Part shown: positions 1 through 5,893 of the stretch, in pieces | How the letters are laid out: every line of letters starts with the position of its first letter | Numbering within the stretch: the first letter of the stretch is position 1 | Assembly: GCA_002311925.1 (NCBI GenBank) | Contig: DCAK01000102.1 | Location: 16,294 to 24,537, forward strand | DNA: 8,244 nt | Source: Planctomycetes bacterium UBA1135 | GTDB lineage: Bacteria > Planctomycetota > UBA1135 | Direction: 5' to 3' | Position numbers and translations under genes: made by a program | The notes under the pieces: model-generated | The model's input: only the letters and a program-made list of their open reading frames with translations | Databases searched by the model: none | What the model was told of the DNA's origin: nothing

Positions 1-1
1 A

Positions 2-1273
2 TGGGGGGATGAAGGCAAGGGAAAGGTCATCGACAGCTTGGCTGCCGAAGCCCAAGTGGTGGCTCGCTACGCCGGTGGCAACAACGCCGGGCACACGGTC
101 ATCGTCGGCGAGGAGAAATATGTTCTTCACCTGATTCCGGGCGGCATCCTTCACGACGGAACCCTCAACTTGGTGGGACGCGGAGTGGTGGTGGACCTGG
201 AAGCCATCATCGAGGAAATAGAGGGGCTCACCCAGCGCGGGGTCCCCGTTGAGGAGCGCCTCCGCATCGATTCCCGGGCCCATGTGATTTTCCCCTACCA
301 CCGGCATCTCGACTCCATGACCGAAGTTTGGCGCGGATCGGGACGCATCGGAACCACCGGAAGGGGAATCGGGCCCGCCTACGCCGACCGCGTCGCCCGC
401 ACGGGAATCCGCATCGCCGACGTGCTCGACCCGGAGGTCTTTCGCATGCGGCTCGAAGCCTCCCTCGCCGAGAAGGACGCCATCCTCAGCAAGGTCTACG
501 AAGCTGAACCCGAGGACCACGCCAACCTCTTCGAGGAATCCAGGGAACTTGCCGAGCGCTTGCGGCCCCTCATCGTGGACGGAGGCTCGCTGCTCACCAC
601 CGCCTACAAGGAAGGGAAGCAGGTTCTCCTTGAAGGCGCCCAAGGGACCATGCTCGACTTGGACGCCGGCACTTACCCCTATGTGACCTCTTCCTGGACC
701 GGAACCTGGGGAATCGCCGGAGGCACTGGCCTGCCCCCGCGGGCTCTCGACAGGGCCTACGGGGTTTCCAAGGCTTACTGCACCCGGGTGGGGGAGGGCC
801 CCTTCCCCACCGAAATGGAAGGAGAGGAGGAGGAACTCCTTCGCAAGCAGGGGAACGAATACGGTGCCACCACCGGACGGCCGCGGCGCTGCGGATGGTT
901 CGATGCCGTCCAGGCTCGCTATGCCTGTCGGCTCAATGGCTTGGACGGGGTGATCCTGACCAACCTCGACGTTCTTGCCGGGTTCCCCCGCATCCGGGTC
1001 GCGACGGCATATGTCCTGGGAGGCAAACCCACTTCCGCCTTCCCCGCCGAGACTGGCCTGAGGCCGGACCTTGAACCCGAATATGTCGACCTCCCCGGCT
1101 GGGAGGAGGACATCTCCGATGTCCGCCGCTTCGAGGACCTCCCGGCATCCACCCGGGCCTATGTGGCCTTCCTCGAGGAGGAGATGGGAGTGCCCATCGT
1201 CCAGATTTCCGTGGGCCCCGACCGCGACCAGATGGTCCCCGGAAGGGCCGGGGAGGTCAGCCTTTGGGCTTGA
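2..1273 (+). CDS. purA: Adenylosuccinate synthase, N-terminus missing (cut by window edge)
   Basis: PurA joins IMP and aspartate, using GTP, to make adenylosuccinate. This is the first committed step from IMP to AMP and takes place in the cytosol. The reading frame is open from base 2, where the GTP-binding segment WGDEGKGK begins, so only about a dozen N-terminal residues should be lost beyond the edge. Downstream it has GGNNAGHT (the His-bearing active-site loop), IGTTGRGIGPAY, EGAQGTMLDLD, GTYPYVTSS, TRVGEGPFPTE and KQGNEYGATTGRPRR, all family hallmarks in the right order. It ends with the usual GVPI...SVGPDR segment. About 423 residues are visible, which fits a normal length of about 430. 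One conserved loop after YPYVTSS is unusual (see findings). The TTG at 38 is an internal leucine codon, not the start. The 3' end overlaps uppS by 10 bases, pointing to co-transcription and coupled translation. The identification is secure. Confidence 0.97.
   Translation, partial: WGDEGKGKVIDSLAAEAQVVARYAGGNNAGHTVIVGEEKYVLHLIPGGILHDGTLNLVGRGVVVDLEAIIEEIEGLTQRGVPVEERLRIDSRAHVIFPYHRHLDSMTEVWRGSGRIGTTGRGIGPAYADRVARTGIRIADVLDPEVFRMRLEASLAEKDAILSKVYEAEPEDHANLFEESRELAERLRPLIVDGGSLLTTAYKEGKQVLLEGAQGTMLDLDAGTYPYVTSSWTGTWGIAGGTGLPPRALDRAYGVSKAYCTRVGEGPFPTEMEGEEEELLRKQGNEYGATTGRPRRCGWFDAVQARYACRLNGLDGVILTNLDVLAGFPRIRVATAYVLGGKPTSAFPAETGLRPDLEPEYVDLPGWEEDISDVRRFEDLPASTRAYVAFLEEEMGVPIVQISVGPDRDQMVPGRAGEVSLWA
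1251..1257 (+). promoter_or_regulatory. Shine-Dalgarno for uppS
   Basis: GGGAGGT lies inside the end of purA, six bases before the TTG at 1264 and twelve before the in-frame TTG at 1270. The second TTG forms a TTGA overlap with the purA stop. Spacing favours 1264, but 1270 remains possible. No in-frame ATG lies upstream of the conserved catalytic motif, so a TTG start is required. Confidence 0.6.
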
Positions 1274-2007
1274 ACCCCGAGCCCGGCCTCCCTCTTCCCG
1301 CCCATGTGGGCATCATCATGGACGGAAATGGCCGCTGGGCTCGCAAGGCGGGCCTGAATCGTCTTCGAGGCCATGCAGCCGGAATCGAAGCCGTCCGCGA
1401 CACCGTGACCGCCGCCGCCGAGTGGGGGATTCCCCATCTCACCCTCTACGCTTTTTCCTCCGAGAATTGGGAAAGGCCGCGGGCCGAAATTCAGGGCCTC
1501 ATGACCTTCCTGACCCGATTCCTCAGGAGCGAACTCGACCTGATGAAGGAAAACAGCATCCTTCTCAGGGGAATCGGAAGATTGGACGATCTGCCGGGAG
1601 AAGCCCGCAAGGCCTTGGACGAAGCGGAAACCGCCACAGCTTCCGGAGAGGGCACAATCCTTCGGCTCGCCCTTTCCTATGGCGGCCGCCAGGAAATCGT
1701 CGATGCGGCGCAACGCATGGCCTCCGACATTCGCTCGGGCGTCCTCGACCCCGCCGATGTCGGCGCCGAATCCTTGGCGGCGCGGTTTTACGACCCTTCG
1801 ATGCCCGACCTCGATCTCGTCATTCGGACGGCCGGAGAAAAAAGGCTGTCGAATTTTCTTCTTTGGCAAGCTTCCTACGCCGAATTCCACTTCCCCCAAG
1901 TCCTGTGGCCTGATTTCCGCCGCGAGCATTTCCTGGAGGCGCTGCAGGATTTCCAATCCCGGGTGAGGCGCTACGGGCGCGTACCCGAGGAGGCTCCCGA
2001 AGCATGA
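1264..2007 (+). CDS. uppS: Undecaprenyl diphosphate synthase (cis-prenyltransferase)
   Basis: UppS adds isopentenyl units in cis to farnesyl diphosphate, making the C55 carrier lipid used for peptidoglycan and O-antigen export. It acts at the inner face of the membrane. The 247-residue protein matches the family length. Family motifs appear in order: HVGIIMDGNGRWA (residues 14-26, with catalytic Asp20 in MDGNGRW), FSSENWERP (64-72), LALSYGGRQEI (135-145), then DLVIRTAGEKRLSNF (184-198) and LLWQASYAEFHF (199-210), which carry the Arg and Glu residues that bind the diphosphate and magnesium. The start is TTG: the only nearby ATG (1318) is the Met inside MDGNGRW and would delete part of the active site. 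The gene overlaps purA by 10 bases and ends in an ATGA overlap with cdsA, the usual uppS-cdsA pairing. A trans-acting prenyltransferase is excluded by the motifs. Confidence 0.97.
   Translation: MGLNPEPGLPLPAHVGIIMDGNGRWARKAGLNRLRGHAAGIEAVRDTVTAAAEWGIPHLTLYAFSSENWERPRAEIQGLMTFLTRFLRSELDLMKENSILLRGIGRLDDLPGEARKALDEAETATASGEGTILRLALSYGGRQEIVDAAQRMASDIRSGVLDPADVGAESLAARFYDPSMPDLDLVIRTAGEKRLSNFLLWQASYAEFHFPQVLWPDFRREHFLEALQDFQSRVRRYGRVPEEAPEA
1987..1993 (+). promoter_or_regulatory. Shine-Dalgarno for cdsA
   Basis: GAGGAGG within the end of uppS lies ten bases before the ATG at 2004. It supports that ATG over the one directly following it at 2007, which would be thirteen bases away. Confidence 0.6.
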
Positions 2008-2828
2008 TGGAGGCCCGCGCCCGCCTCCTTTCGGGAATCCCGGCAATCCTTGCCGTGGTGGCATTGTTCGCCCTGGACCAGAAATACGGGGGTGGATTGA
2101 TTGCCGGCCTCGCCATCATCCTTCTCGCATGGGGAGCCCAGGCCGAGTTCTACGGCATGGCCGCCAAGTCGGGAATCCAGGCCCGGGCCTTCCCGGGCTT
2201 CGTGGCCGGAATCGCCTGGCTTTGGTGGACCCTGGGTGGCGACGGGCCCCATCCACTCCATTTCCTCGCCGGCTTCCTGATTCTTCTCCTGGTCTGGGAA
2301 ATCTGGATGGGGAGCACCGCCGAGGCCCCCGCGCGGCTGGGCCTGACCCTCCTCGGCTGGGTGGTGGTTCCCTTTCTCCTGGCCTACCTCCTCCTGATTC
2401 GGGACATTCCAGAAGGGTGGGCCTGGCTGATCTTCCTTGTCGCCGTGTGCAAGACCGGGGACAGCGTCGCCTGGTGGGTGGGGAACACCTTCGGCCGCAG
2501 GCGCATGGCGCCCGAGGTGAGCCCCAAGAAGACCTGGGAGGGGGCCGCTGGGTCTCTGGTGGGCAGCCTTGTGGCCGGAGGGGTGGTCGCTTCCACGGCC
2601 TTTGCCGAACCCCTTCCCGCAACGGTTTGGGTCGGGGCGGCCCTCCTGGCCAACCTGGGCGGCCAACTGGGAGATTTGTCCGAGAGTCTTCTCAAGAGGG
2701 GATTCCGCTCGAAGGATTCGGCCTCCCTCATTCCCGGCCTCGGGGGGATGTTCGACATGGTCGATTCCTTCCTTCTCGCCGGCCCCCTTCTCTACGCCTT
2801 CCTCACCTGGGCGGATAGGGTGGGCTGA
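2004..2828 (+). CDS. cdsA: Phosphatidate cytidylyltransferase (CDP-diacylglycerol synthase)
   Basis: CdsA is an integral inner-membrane enzyme that condenses phosphatidic acid with CTP to CDP-diacylglycerol, the precursor of the bacterial phospholipids. The 274-residue product is largely hydrophobic, with probable membrane segments near residues 9-25, 32-48, 86-102, 113-132, 139-156, 183-200, 206-222 and 254-270. Family motifs are [16 protein letters not shown] (152-167, normally DTGAYxxG), [12 protein letters not shown] (169-180) and the C-terminal signature [20 protein letters not shown] (226-245) followed by [10 protein letters not shown] (246-255). The aspartates of the signature (238, 251, 254) and the K231-R232 pair are kept. 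The usual HGGxxDR has become LGGMFDM (see findings). The start overlaps the uppS stop as ATGA. The next gene is phoH rather than the commoner dxr, so the usual isoprenoid/outer-membrane cluster is interrupted here. The family assignment is firm. Confidence 0.93.
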   Translation: MMEARARLLSGIPAILAVVALFALDQKYGGGLIAGLAIILLAWGAQAEFYGMAAKSGIQARAFPGFVAGIAWLWWTLGGDGPHPLHFLAGFLILLLVWEIWMGSTAEAPARLGLTLLGWVVVPFLLAYLLLIRDIPEGWAWLIFLVAVCKTGDSVAWWVGNTFGRRRMAPEVSPKKTWEGAAGSLVGSLVAGGVVASTAFAEPLPATVWVGAALLANLGGQLGDLSESLLKRGFRSKDSASLIPGLGGMFDMVDSFLLAGPLLYAFLTWADRVG

Positions 2829-2854
2829 CCGGCGGCTCACCGTCGGCCCCCTCA

Positions 2855-3787
2855 TTGGAGAATCGGATTCCCCTGTTGTCGATCGACGAGGAGCAGCAGC
2901 TCTTCGGGTTGCACGACCGCAACGCCCGCAAGCTTGGACGTGAGTTGGGTGTGCGGATTTCATCCCGCGAGGGGGCGCTCAAGATTCAGGGACCGACGAA
3001 GCAGGTTCGCGCGGTTTCCAGACGAGTCGAATCCATTCTCGAAAAGATTCGCTCGGGCGAAGAGCTTCCTCCATCCCAAGTCGAGGAATGCCTCCTCGGG
3101 AATCCTTCCCCCGAGGGCGAATCTCCGCGGCGTGGGGAAGGTGCTTCCCGCGCCCGCTCGTCCGCACCGGAACCCCGGACCCCCGCTCAGAAGGAGTACA
3201 TGGACGCCATGGCCAACCAGGATCTGGTGTTCGCCACCGGCCCGGCGGGAACGGGCAAGACTTTTCTCGCGGTGGCGGCCGCCGTTCGATCTCTTCAATC
3301 CGGGCAGGTCAAGCGGCTCGTCCTGACCCGGCCGGCGGTGGAAGCGGGGGAACGGTTGGGGTTTCTTCCCGGCTCGATGGCTGAAAAGATCGACCCCTAT
3401 CTGCGGCCGCTCTATGACGCCCTCAACGACTTGATGGGTCCGGCCGCAGCGGGCAGGATGCGCGAGATGGACGTGGTTGAGGTGGCCCCCCTGGCTTTCA
3501 TGCGCGGGCGGACCCTCAATCACGCATTCGTCATTCTGGATGAAGCCCAGAACGCCACCTCCTCGCAGATGAAGATGTTTCTCACCCGGGTCGGCGAGGG
3601 AGGACGGGCCGTGGTGACCGGCGACTTGACCCAGCCCGACCTCCCCCAGGGGGCAACCGGCCTGGAGGACGCCATCCGACGCCTGCGGAATCTCGAGGGA
3701 ATCGCCCACATCGAGTTCGGAAAGGATGATGTCCAGCGAAGCGCATTGGTACAGAGAATCGTGAACGCCTATGCCGATCCGACCTGA
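2855..3787 (+). CDS. PhoH-like P-loop ATPase (YbeZ type)
   Basis: This is a cytosolic ATPase of the PhoH/YbeZ family, which is tied genetically and physically to YbeY and RNA metabolism; its exact reaction is not settled. With the TTG start it has 310 residues, near the family norm of about 320. The N-terminal part (about 14-66, [20 protein letters not shown]...) is the small KH-like domain typical of the family. A charged linker (about 75-110) follows, then the ATPase core: Walker A GPAGTGKT (129-136), [17 protein letters not shown] (157-173), [14 protein letters not shown] (177-190), Walker [12 protein letters not shown] (225-235) and [12 protein letters not shown] (253-264). The start is uncertain. 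No ATG is available before the core of the N-terminal domain, TTG 2855 has no clear Shine-Dalgarno, and a CTG at 2825 forms a CTGA overlap with the cdsA stop. Its 3' end overlaps ybeY by 17 bases, the conserved phoH-ybeY pairing. Confidence 0.93.
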   Translation: MENRIPLLSIDEEQQLFGLHDRNARKLGRELGVRISSREGALKIQGPTKQVRAVSRRVESILEKIRSGEELPPSQVEECLLGNPSPEGESPRRGEGASRARSSAPEPRTPAQKEYMDAMANQDLVFATGPAGTGKTFLAVAAAVRSLQSGQVKRLVLTRPAVEAGERLGFLPGSMAEKIDPYLRPLYDALNDLMGPAAAGRMREMDVVEVAPLAFMRGRTLNHAFVILDEAQNATSSQMKMFLTRVGEGGRAVVTGDLTQPDLPQGATGLEDAIRRLRNLEGIAHIEFGKDDVQRSALVQRIVNAYADPT

Positions 3788-4196
3788 ACCCGAGGTTCGC
3801 TTCCGGGCTTCCGTCCGGGAAAAGGGGGTGACCTTGGCCCTGGCTCGTGGGCTGGTGACGAGGGTTTGGGAAATCTACGGTGGTCCGCCCGAGGCCGTTG
3901 TGGAGGTCGCCCTGCTGGGAGGTGAGGAACACACCGTTCTTCACGAACGCTTTCTTGGGGACCCCGCGGAAACTGATGTCATGGCATTTCCCTACGGAGA
4001 CCCTGATTTGTTCGGAGAAATCCTGGTCAATCGAGAATTTGCTCGAAAAGAGGCAAAAGGGAGAAAAATCAGCGCTGTGGATGAAATACAGCTCTATATC
4101 GTCCATGGCGCCCTCCATTTGCTTGGTTTCGACGACTCGAACCCGCGCGCGCGCAAGGAAATGAGGGTCGCCGAGCAAAGAGTTTTGGCCGACTGA
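3771..4196 (+). CDS. ybeY: Endoribonuclease YbeY (rRNA maturation factor)
   Basis: YbeY is a single-strand endoribonuclease needed for 16S rRNA 3'-end maturation and ribosome quality control in the cytosol. The 141-residue product has the family's usual size. Visible hallmarks are the [19 protein letters not shown] segment (57-75, including the conserved Arg60 and the TDVLSFP-like stretch), GEILVN (82-87) and the metal-binding motif [11 protein letters not shown] (112-122). His112 and His116 match the first two zinc ligands. The third position, His in well-studied members, is Asp122 here (see findings). The ATG at 3771 gives an N-terminus (VRFRASV...) that lines up with the family. It has only a weak ribosome-binding site and probably depends on coupling to phoH, which it overlaps by 17 bases. 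Base composition dips to about 49% G+C from 3961 to 4140. The identification is secure, while activity with the altered ligand is untested. Confidence 0.94.
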   Translation: MPIRPEPEVRFRASVREKGVTLALARGLVTRVWEIYGGPPEAVVEVALLGGEEHTVLHERFLGDPAETDVMAFPYGDPDLFGEILVNREFARKEAKGRKISAVDEIQLYIVHGALHLLGFDDSNPRARKEMRVAEQRVLAD

Positions 4197-4259
4197 GAGT
4201 CCTTTTCCGGCTTTTTCTTGACCTGGGTATCCCCGGTCTGGTGGCATGTTGGGGCTCGC
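4197..4259 (+). other. 63-base gap between ybeY and sigma factor gene
   Basis: This is the longest spacer within the rightward gene set. I see no hairpin followed by a T-run, so there is no support for termination after ybeY. TTGACC at 4218-4223 resembles a -35 box, but no convincing -10 hexamer sits 16-18 bases further on. Read-through from the upstream operon is therefore as likely as a separate promoter. A Shine-Dalgarno for the sigma gene is not obvious. Confidence 0.4.
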
Positions 4260-5066
4260 ATGGCGGCTCCCACCCCGCCCCCCTTCCCATTGGTCAAACG
4301 CGTCCGCCTCAAGAAGCCCTCCAACACCGCGTTGGAGAAGTTGTGGTCGGATTTCCGCCAGGGAGATTCCATCGAAGCAAGGAACGCGCTGGTTGAATTC
4401 CATCTCTCCATCGTGTCCAAGGTCGCCCGGGTTCTTCATTCTCGGATGCCCCGTTCGGTGGAAATCGGCGACCTGGAAGGGGCGGGATACGGCGGCCTGA
4501 TTCAAGCGGTCGAAAAATTCGACCCTGACCGGGGCGTCCCCTTCGAAGCTTTCTGCCAGCACCGGATTCGGGGCGCCATCCTAGACGGCTGCCGAACCTC
4601 CGACTGGCTTCCCCGGCCGATGCGGAACCAGCTCAACGCACGCAAGAACGCCATCGAGGGTCTGCTAACCGAACTCGAAAGGGACCCTTTGGACCAGGAA
4701 GTGGCGGAGCGAATGGAGATGCCGATGGAGGAATACCAGCGGCGATTCGCTCCCGGCATGGACGCCCCCGTCCTGGCGGTGGGCAAGCCCGGCTCGAGCG
4801 ACGGCGACGGAGAAGCCGGCCTGGATTTCCTGGAGGACCAGCAGGATGAAGGCCCTCTCGAAGGGGTTCACTTGCGCGAGATGGTTGAGTTGATCGCCGG
4901 AACCCTGGACCGGGAGGCCCGCGAAATTCTCTTCAAGCGTTTCTTCGAGGGCCGCACCCTCAAGGAAATCGGCGACGAGTTGGACATCAGCCAGTCCCGG
5001 GTCTCGAAGATTTTGGGCCGCCACCTCGAGCGCCTCAAGGAGCGCTTCGAGGACAAGGTCGTCTAG
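4260..5066 (+). CDS. RNA polymerase sigma factor, FliA/WhiG (sigma-28, group 3) type
   Basis: This alternative sigma factor directs RNA polymerase to a specific promoter set. From the ATG at 4260 it is 268 residues long. Region 2 spans about 38-115: RNALVEFHLSIVSKVARVLH, then IGDLEGAGYGGLIQAVEKFD (core binding, -10 recognition) and RIRGAILDGCRTSDWLPRPM (102-121). The RIRGAI-D...DW-PR pattern marks the FliA/WhiG/SigB class rather than RpoD, RpoH or the ECF type. Region 3 (about 122-165) is short. An acidic linker (about 178-200) follows, and region 4 spans about 205-265 with the helix-turn-helix TLKEIGDELDISQSRVSKIL (233-252). A longer form from TTG 4218 would add 14 residues (TWVSPVWW...) that do not resemble the family, so I prefer the ATG. 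No flagellar, chemotaxis or anti-sigma gene is in view, so its regulon cannot be named. Its stop shares four bases (CTAG) with the stop of convergent kdsA. Confidence 0.92.
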   Translation: MAAPTPPPFPLVKRVRLKKPSNTALEKLWSDFRQGDSIEARNALVEFHLSIVSKVARVLHSRMPRSVEIGDLEGAGYGGLIQAVEKFDPDRGVPFEAFCQHRIRGAILDGCRTSDWLPRPMRNQLNARKNAIEGLLTELERDPLDQEVAERMEMPMEEYQRRFAPGMDAPVLAVGKPGSSDGDGEAGLDFLEDQQDEGPLEGVHLREMVELIAGTLDREAREILFKRFFEGRTLKEIGDELDISQSRVSKILGRHLERLKERFEDKVV

Positions 5067-5893
5067 GCCGGGTCTGGAATCCCAGCGTCACTCCGAGAGG
5101 CCTGGATGGCCAGGACTTCTTCCAGGATTTCCCGCAATCGATCCAGAGGAATCATGTTGGGTCCGTCGCTGGGGGAAGTTTCAGGGTCGGGATGGGTCTC
5201 GAGGAAGAAACCGTCGAATCCCGCCGCGGCGCCCGCCCGCATGAGCAGGGGAGCGCGGGTCCAATCACCCCCGGAACGATTCCCCAGGGCGCCTGGCTTC
5301 TGGACGGAATGGGTGGCGTCCAGGAGAACCGGGTATCCCGGCTCTTGGAGGTCGGGAAGGGAAGCGAAATCCACCACTAGGCGGCCATAGCCGAAGAAGG
5401 TCCCACGCTCGGTCAACACTACGCCGCCATCTCCGGCCGCGGCGACCTTGGCCGCAGCCTGAACCGCGTCGTTGGGGGCCATGAACTGGCCCTTCTTGAC
5501 GTTCACCACCCTCCCCGTCCTCGCTGCCGCTTCCAAAAGGTCGGTCTGACGGGAAAGGAAGGCGGGAATCTGCAGGATGGATGCGACTTCCGCGGCGGGG
5601 GCGCACTGGTCCGGCAGGTGGACGTCAGTGAGGATTGGGACCTGGAGTTCGGACCCGATGCGGCCGAGAATGGCGAGGCCTTCCTCGATTCCCGCTCCTC
5701 TCGGTGAGCCGGCTCCGGTTCGATTGGCCTTGTCGAAGGAAGCCTTGAAGACCCACTGAACGGCCAAACCCTCAAGGACCTCCGCGATCTGGTGGGCGTA
5801 GCCGACAGTGGCTTCGCCTTCGACCACGCAGGGGCCGGCCACCAACAGGGGAGGGCTGCCGGGGTCGAGGGAGAAAGGGGAGGGGGGATTCAT
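5063..5893 (-). CDS. kdsA: 3-deoxy-8-phosphooctulonate (KDO-8-phosphate) synthase, metal-dependent type
   Basis: KdsA condenses phosphoenolpyruvate and arabinose 5-phosphate to KDO-8-phosphate, the precursor of the KDO sugar in the inner core of lipopolysaccharide, in the cytosol. The 276-residue protein is full length. Motifs in order are LLVAGPCVVEG (16-26), FKASFDKANRTG (49-60), VPILTDVH (85-92), LQIPAFLSRQTDLL (107-120), VNVKKGQFMAPND (130-142), TERGTFFGYGRLVVD (161-175), LDATHSVQKPG (191-201) and FLETHPDPETSPSDGPN (230-246). Cys22 in AGPC, with His195, Glu232 and Asp243, corresponds to the metal-ligand set known from the Aquifex enzyme. The E. coli metal-free type has Asn at the Cys position, so this should be the metal-dependent class. 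The FKASFDKANRT motif and GPN ending separate it from the related DAHP synthases. Its ATG overlaps the stop of the upstream lipid kinase (ATGA) and lacks its own clear ribosome-binding site, so translation is probably coupled. Confidence 0.96.
   Translation of the reverse strand: MNPPSPFSLDPGSPPLLVAGPCVVEGEATVGYAHQIAEVLEGLAVQWVFKASFDKANRTGAGSPRGAGIEEGLAILGRIGSELQVPILTDVHLPDQCAPAAEVASILQIPAFLSRQTDLLEAAARTGRVVNVKKGQFMAPNDAVQAAAKVAAAGDGGVVLTERGTFFGYGRLVVDFASLPDLQEPGYPVLLDATHSVQKPGALGNRSGGDWTRAPLLMRAGAAAGFDGFFLETHPDPETSPSDGPNMIPLDRLREILEEVLAIQASRSDAGIPDPA

Noticed and set aside
1071..1913. 280-codon plus-strand frame overlapping purA and uppS
   Set aside because: Arg/Ser/Pro-rich out-of-frame translation of two secure genes.
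1159..2064. 301-codon open frame on the minus strand opposite uppS
   Set aside because: uppS is certain on the plus strand; this product is low-complexity with no recognisable domain and is a GC-driven shadow.
1971..2963. 330-codon open frame on the minus strand opposite cdsA
   Set aside because: Very rich in Gly, Pro, Arg and His, with no motif. It is antisense to a secure membrane-enzyme gene.
4218..4250. Sigma-70 type promoter (TTGACC ... CATGTT) before the sigma factor gene
   Set aside because: The -35-like box is good, but the only -10-like hexamer is a poor match at a 21-base spacing.
4242..4258. Sigma-54 type -24/-12 element (TGGCAT...)
   Set aside because: The TGGCA half is present but the TTGC half is not found at the required spacing.
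3582..4562. 326-codon open frame on the minus strand across phoH, ybeY and the sigma gene
   Set aside because: It spans three secure plus-strand genes and has no family features.
5040..5100. Bidirectional terminator between the sigma gene and kdsA
   Set aside because: No stem with a flanking T-run was seen; the genes overlap, leaving no intergenic room.
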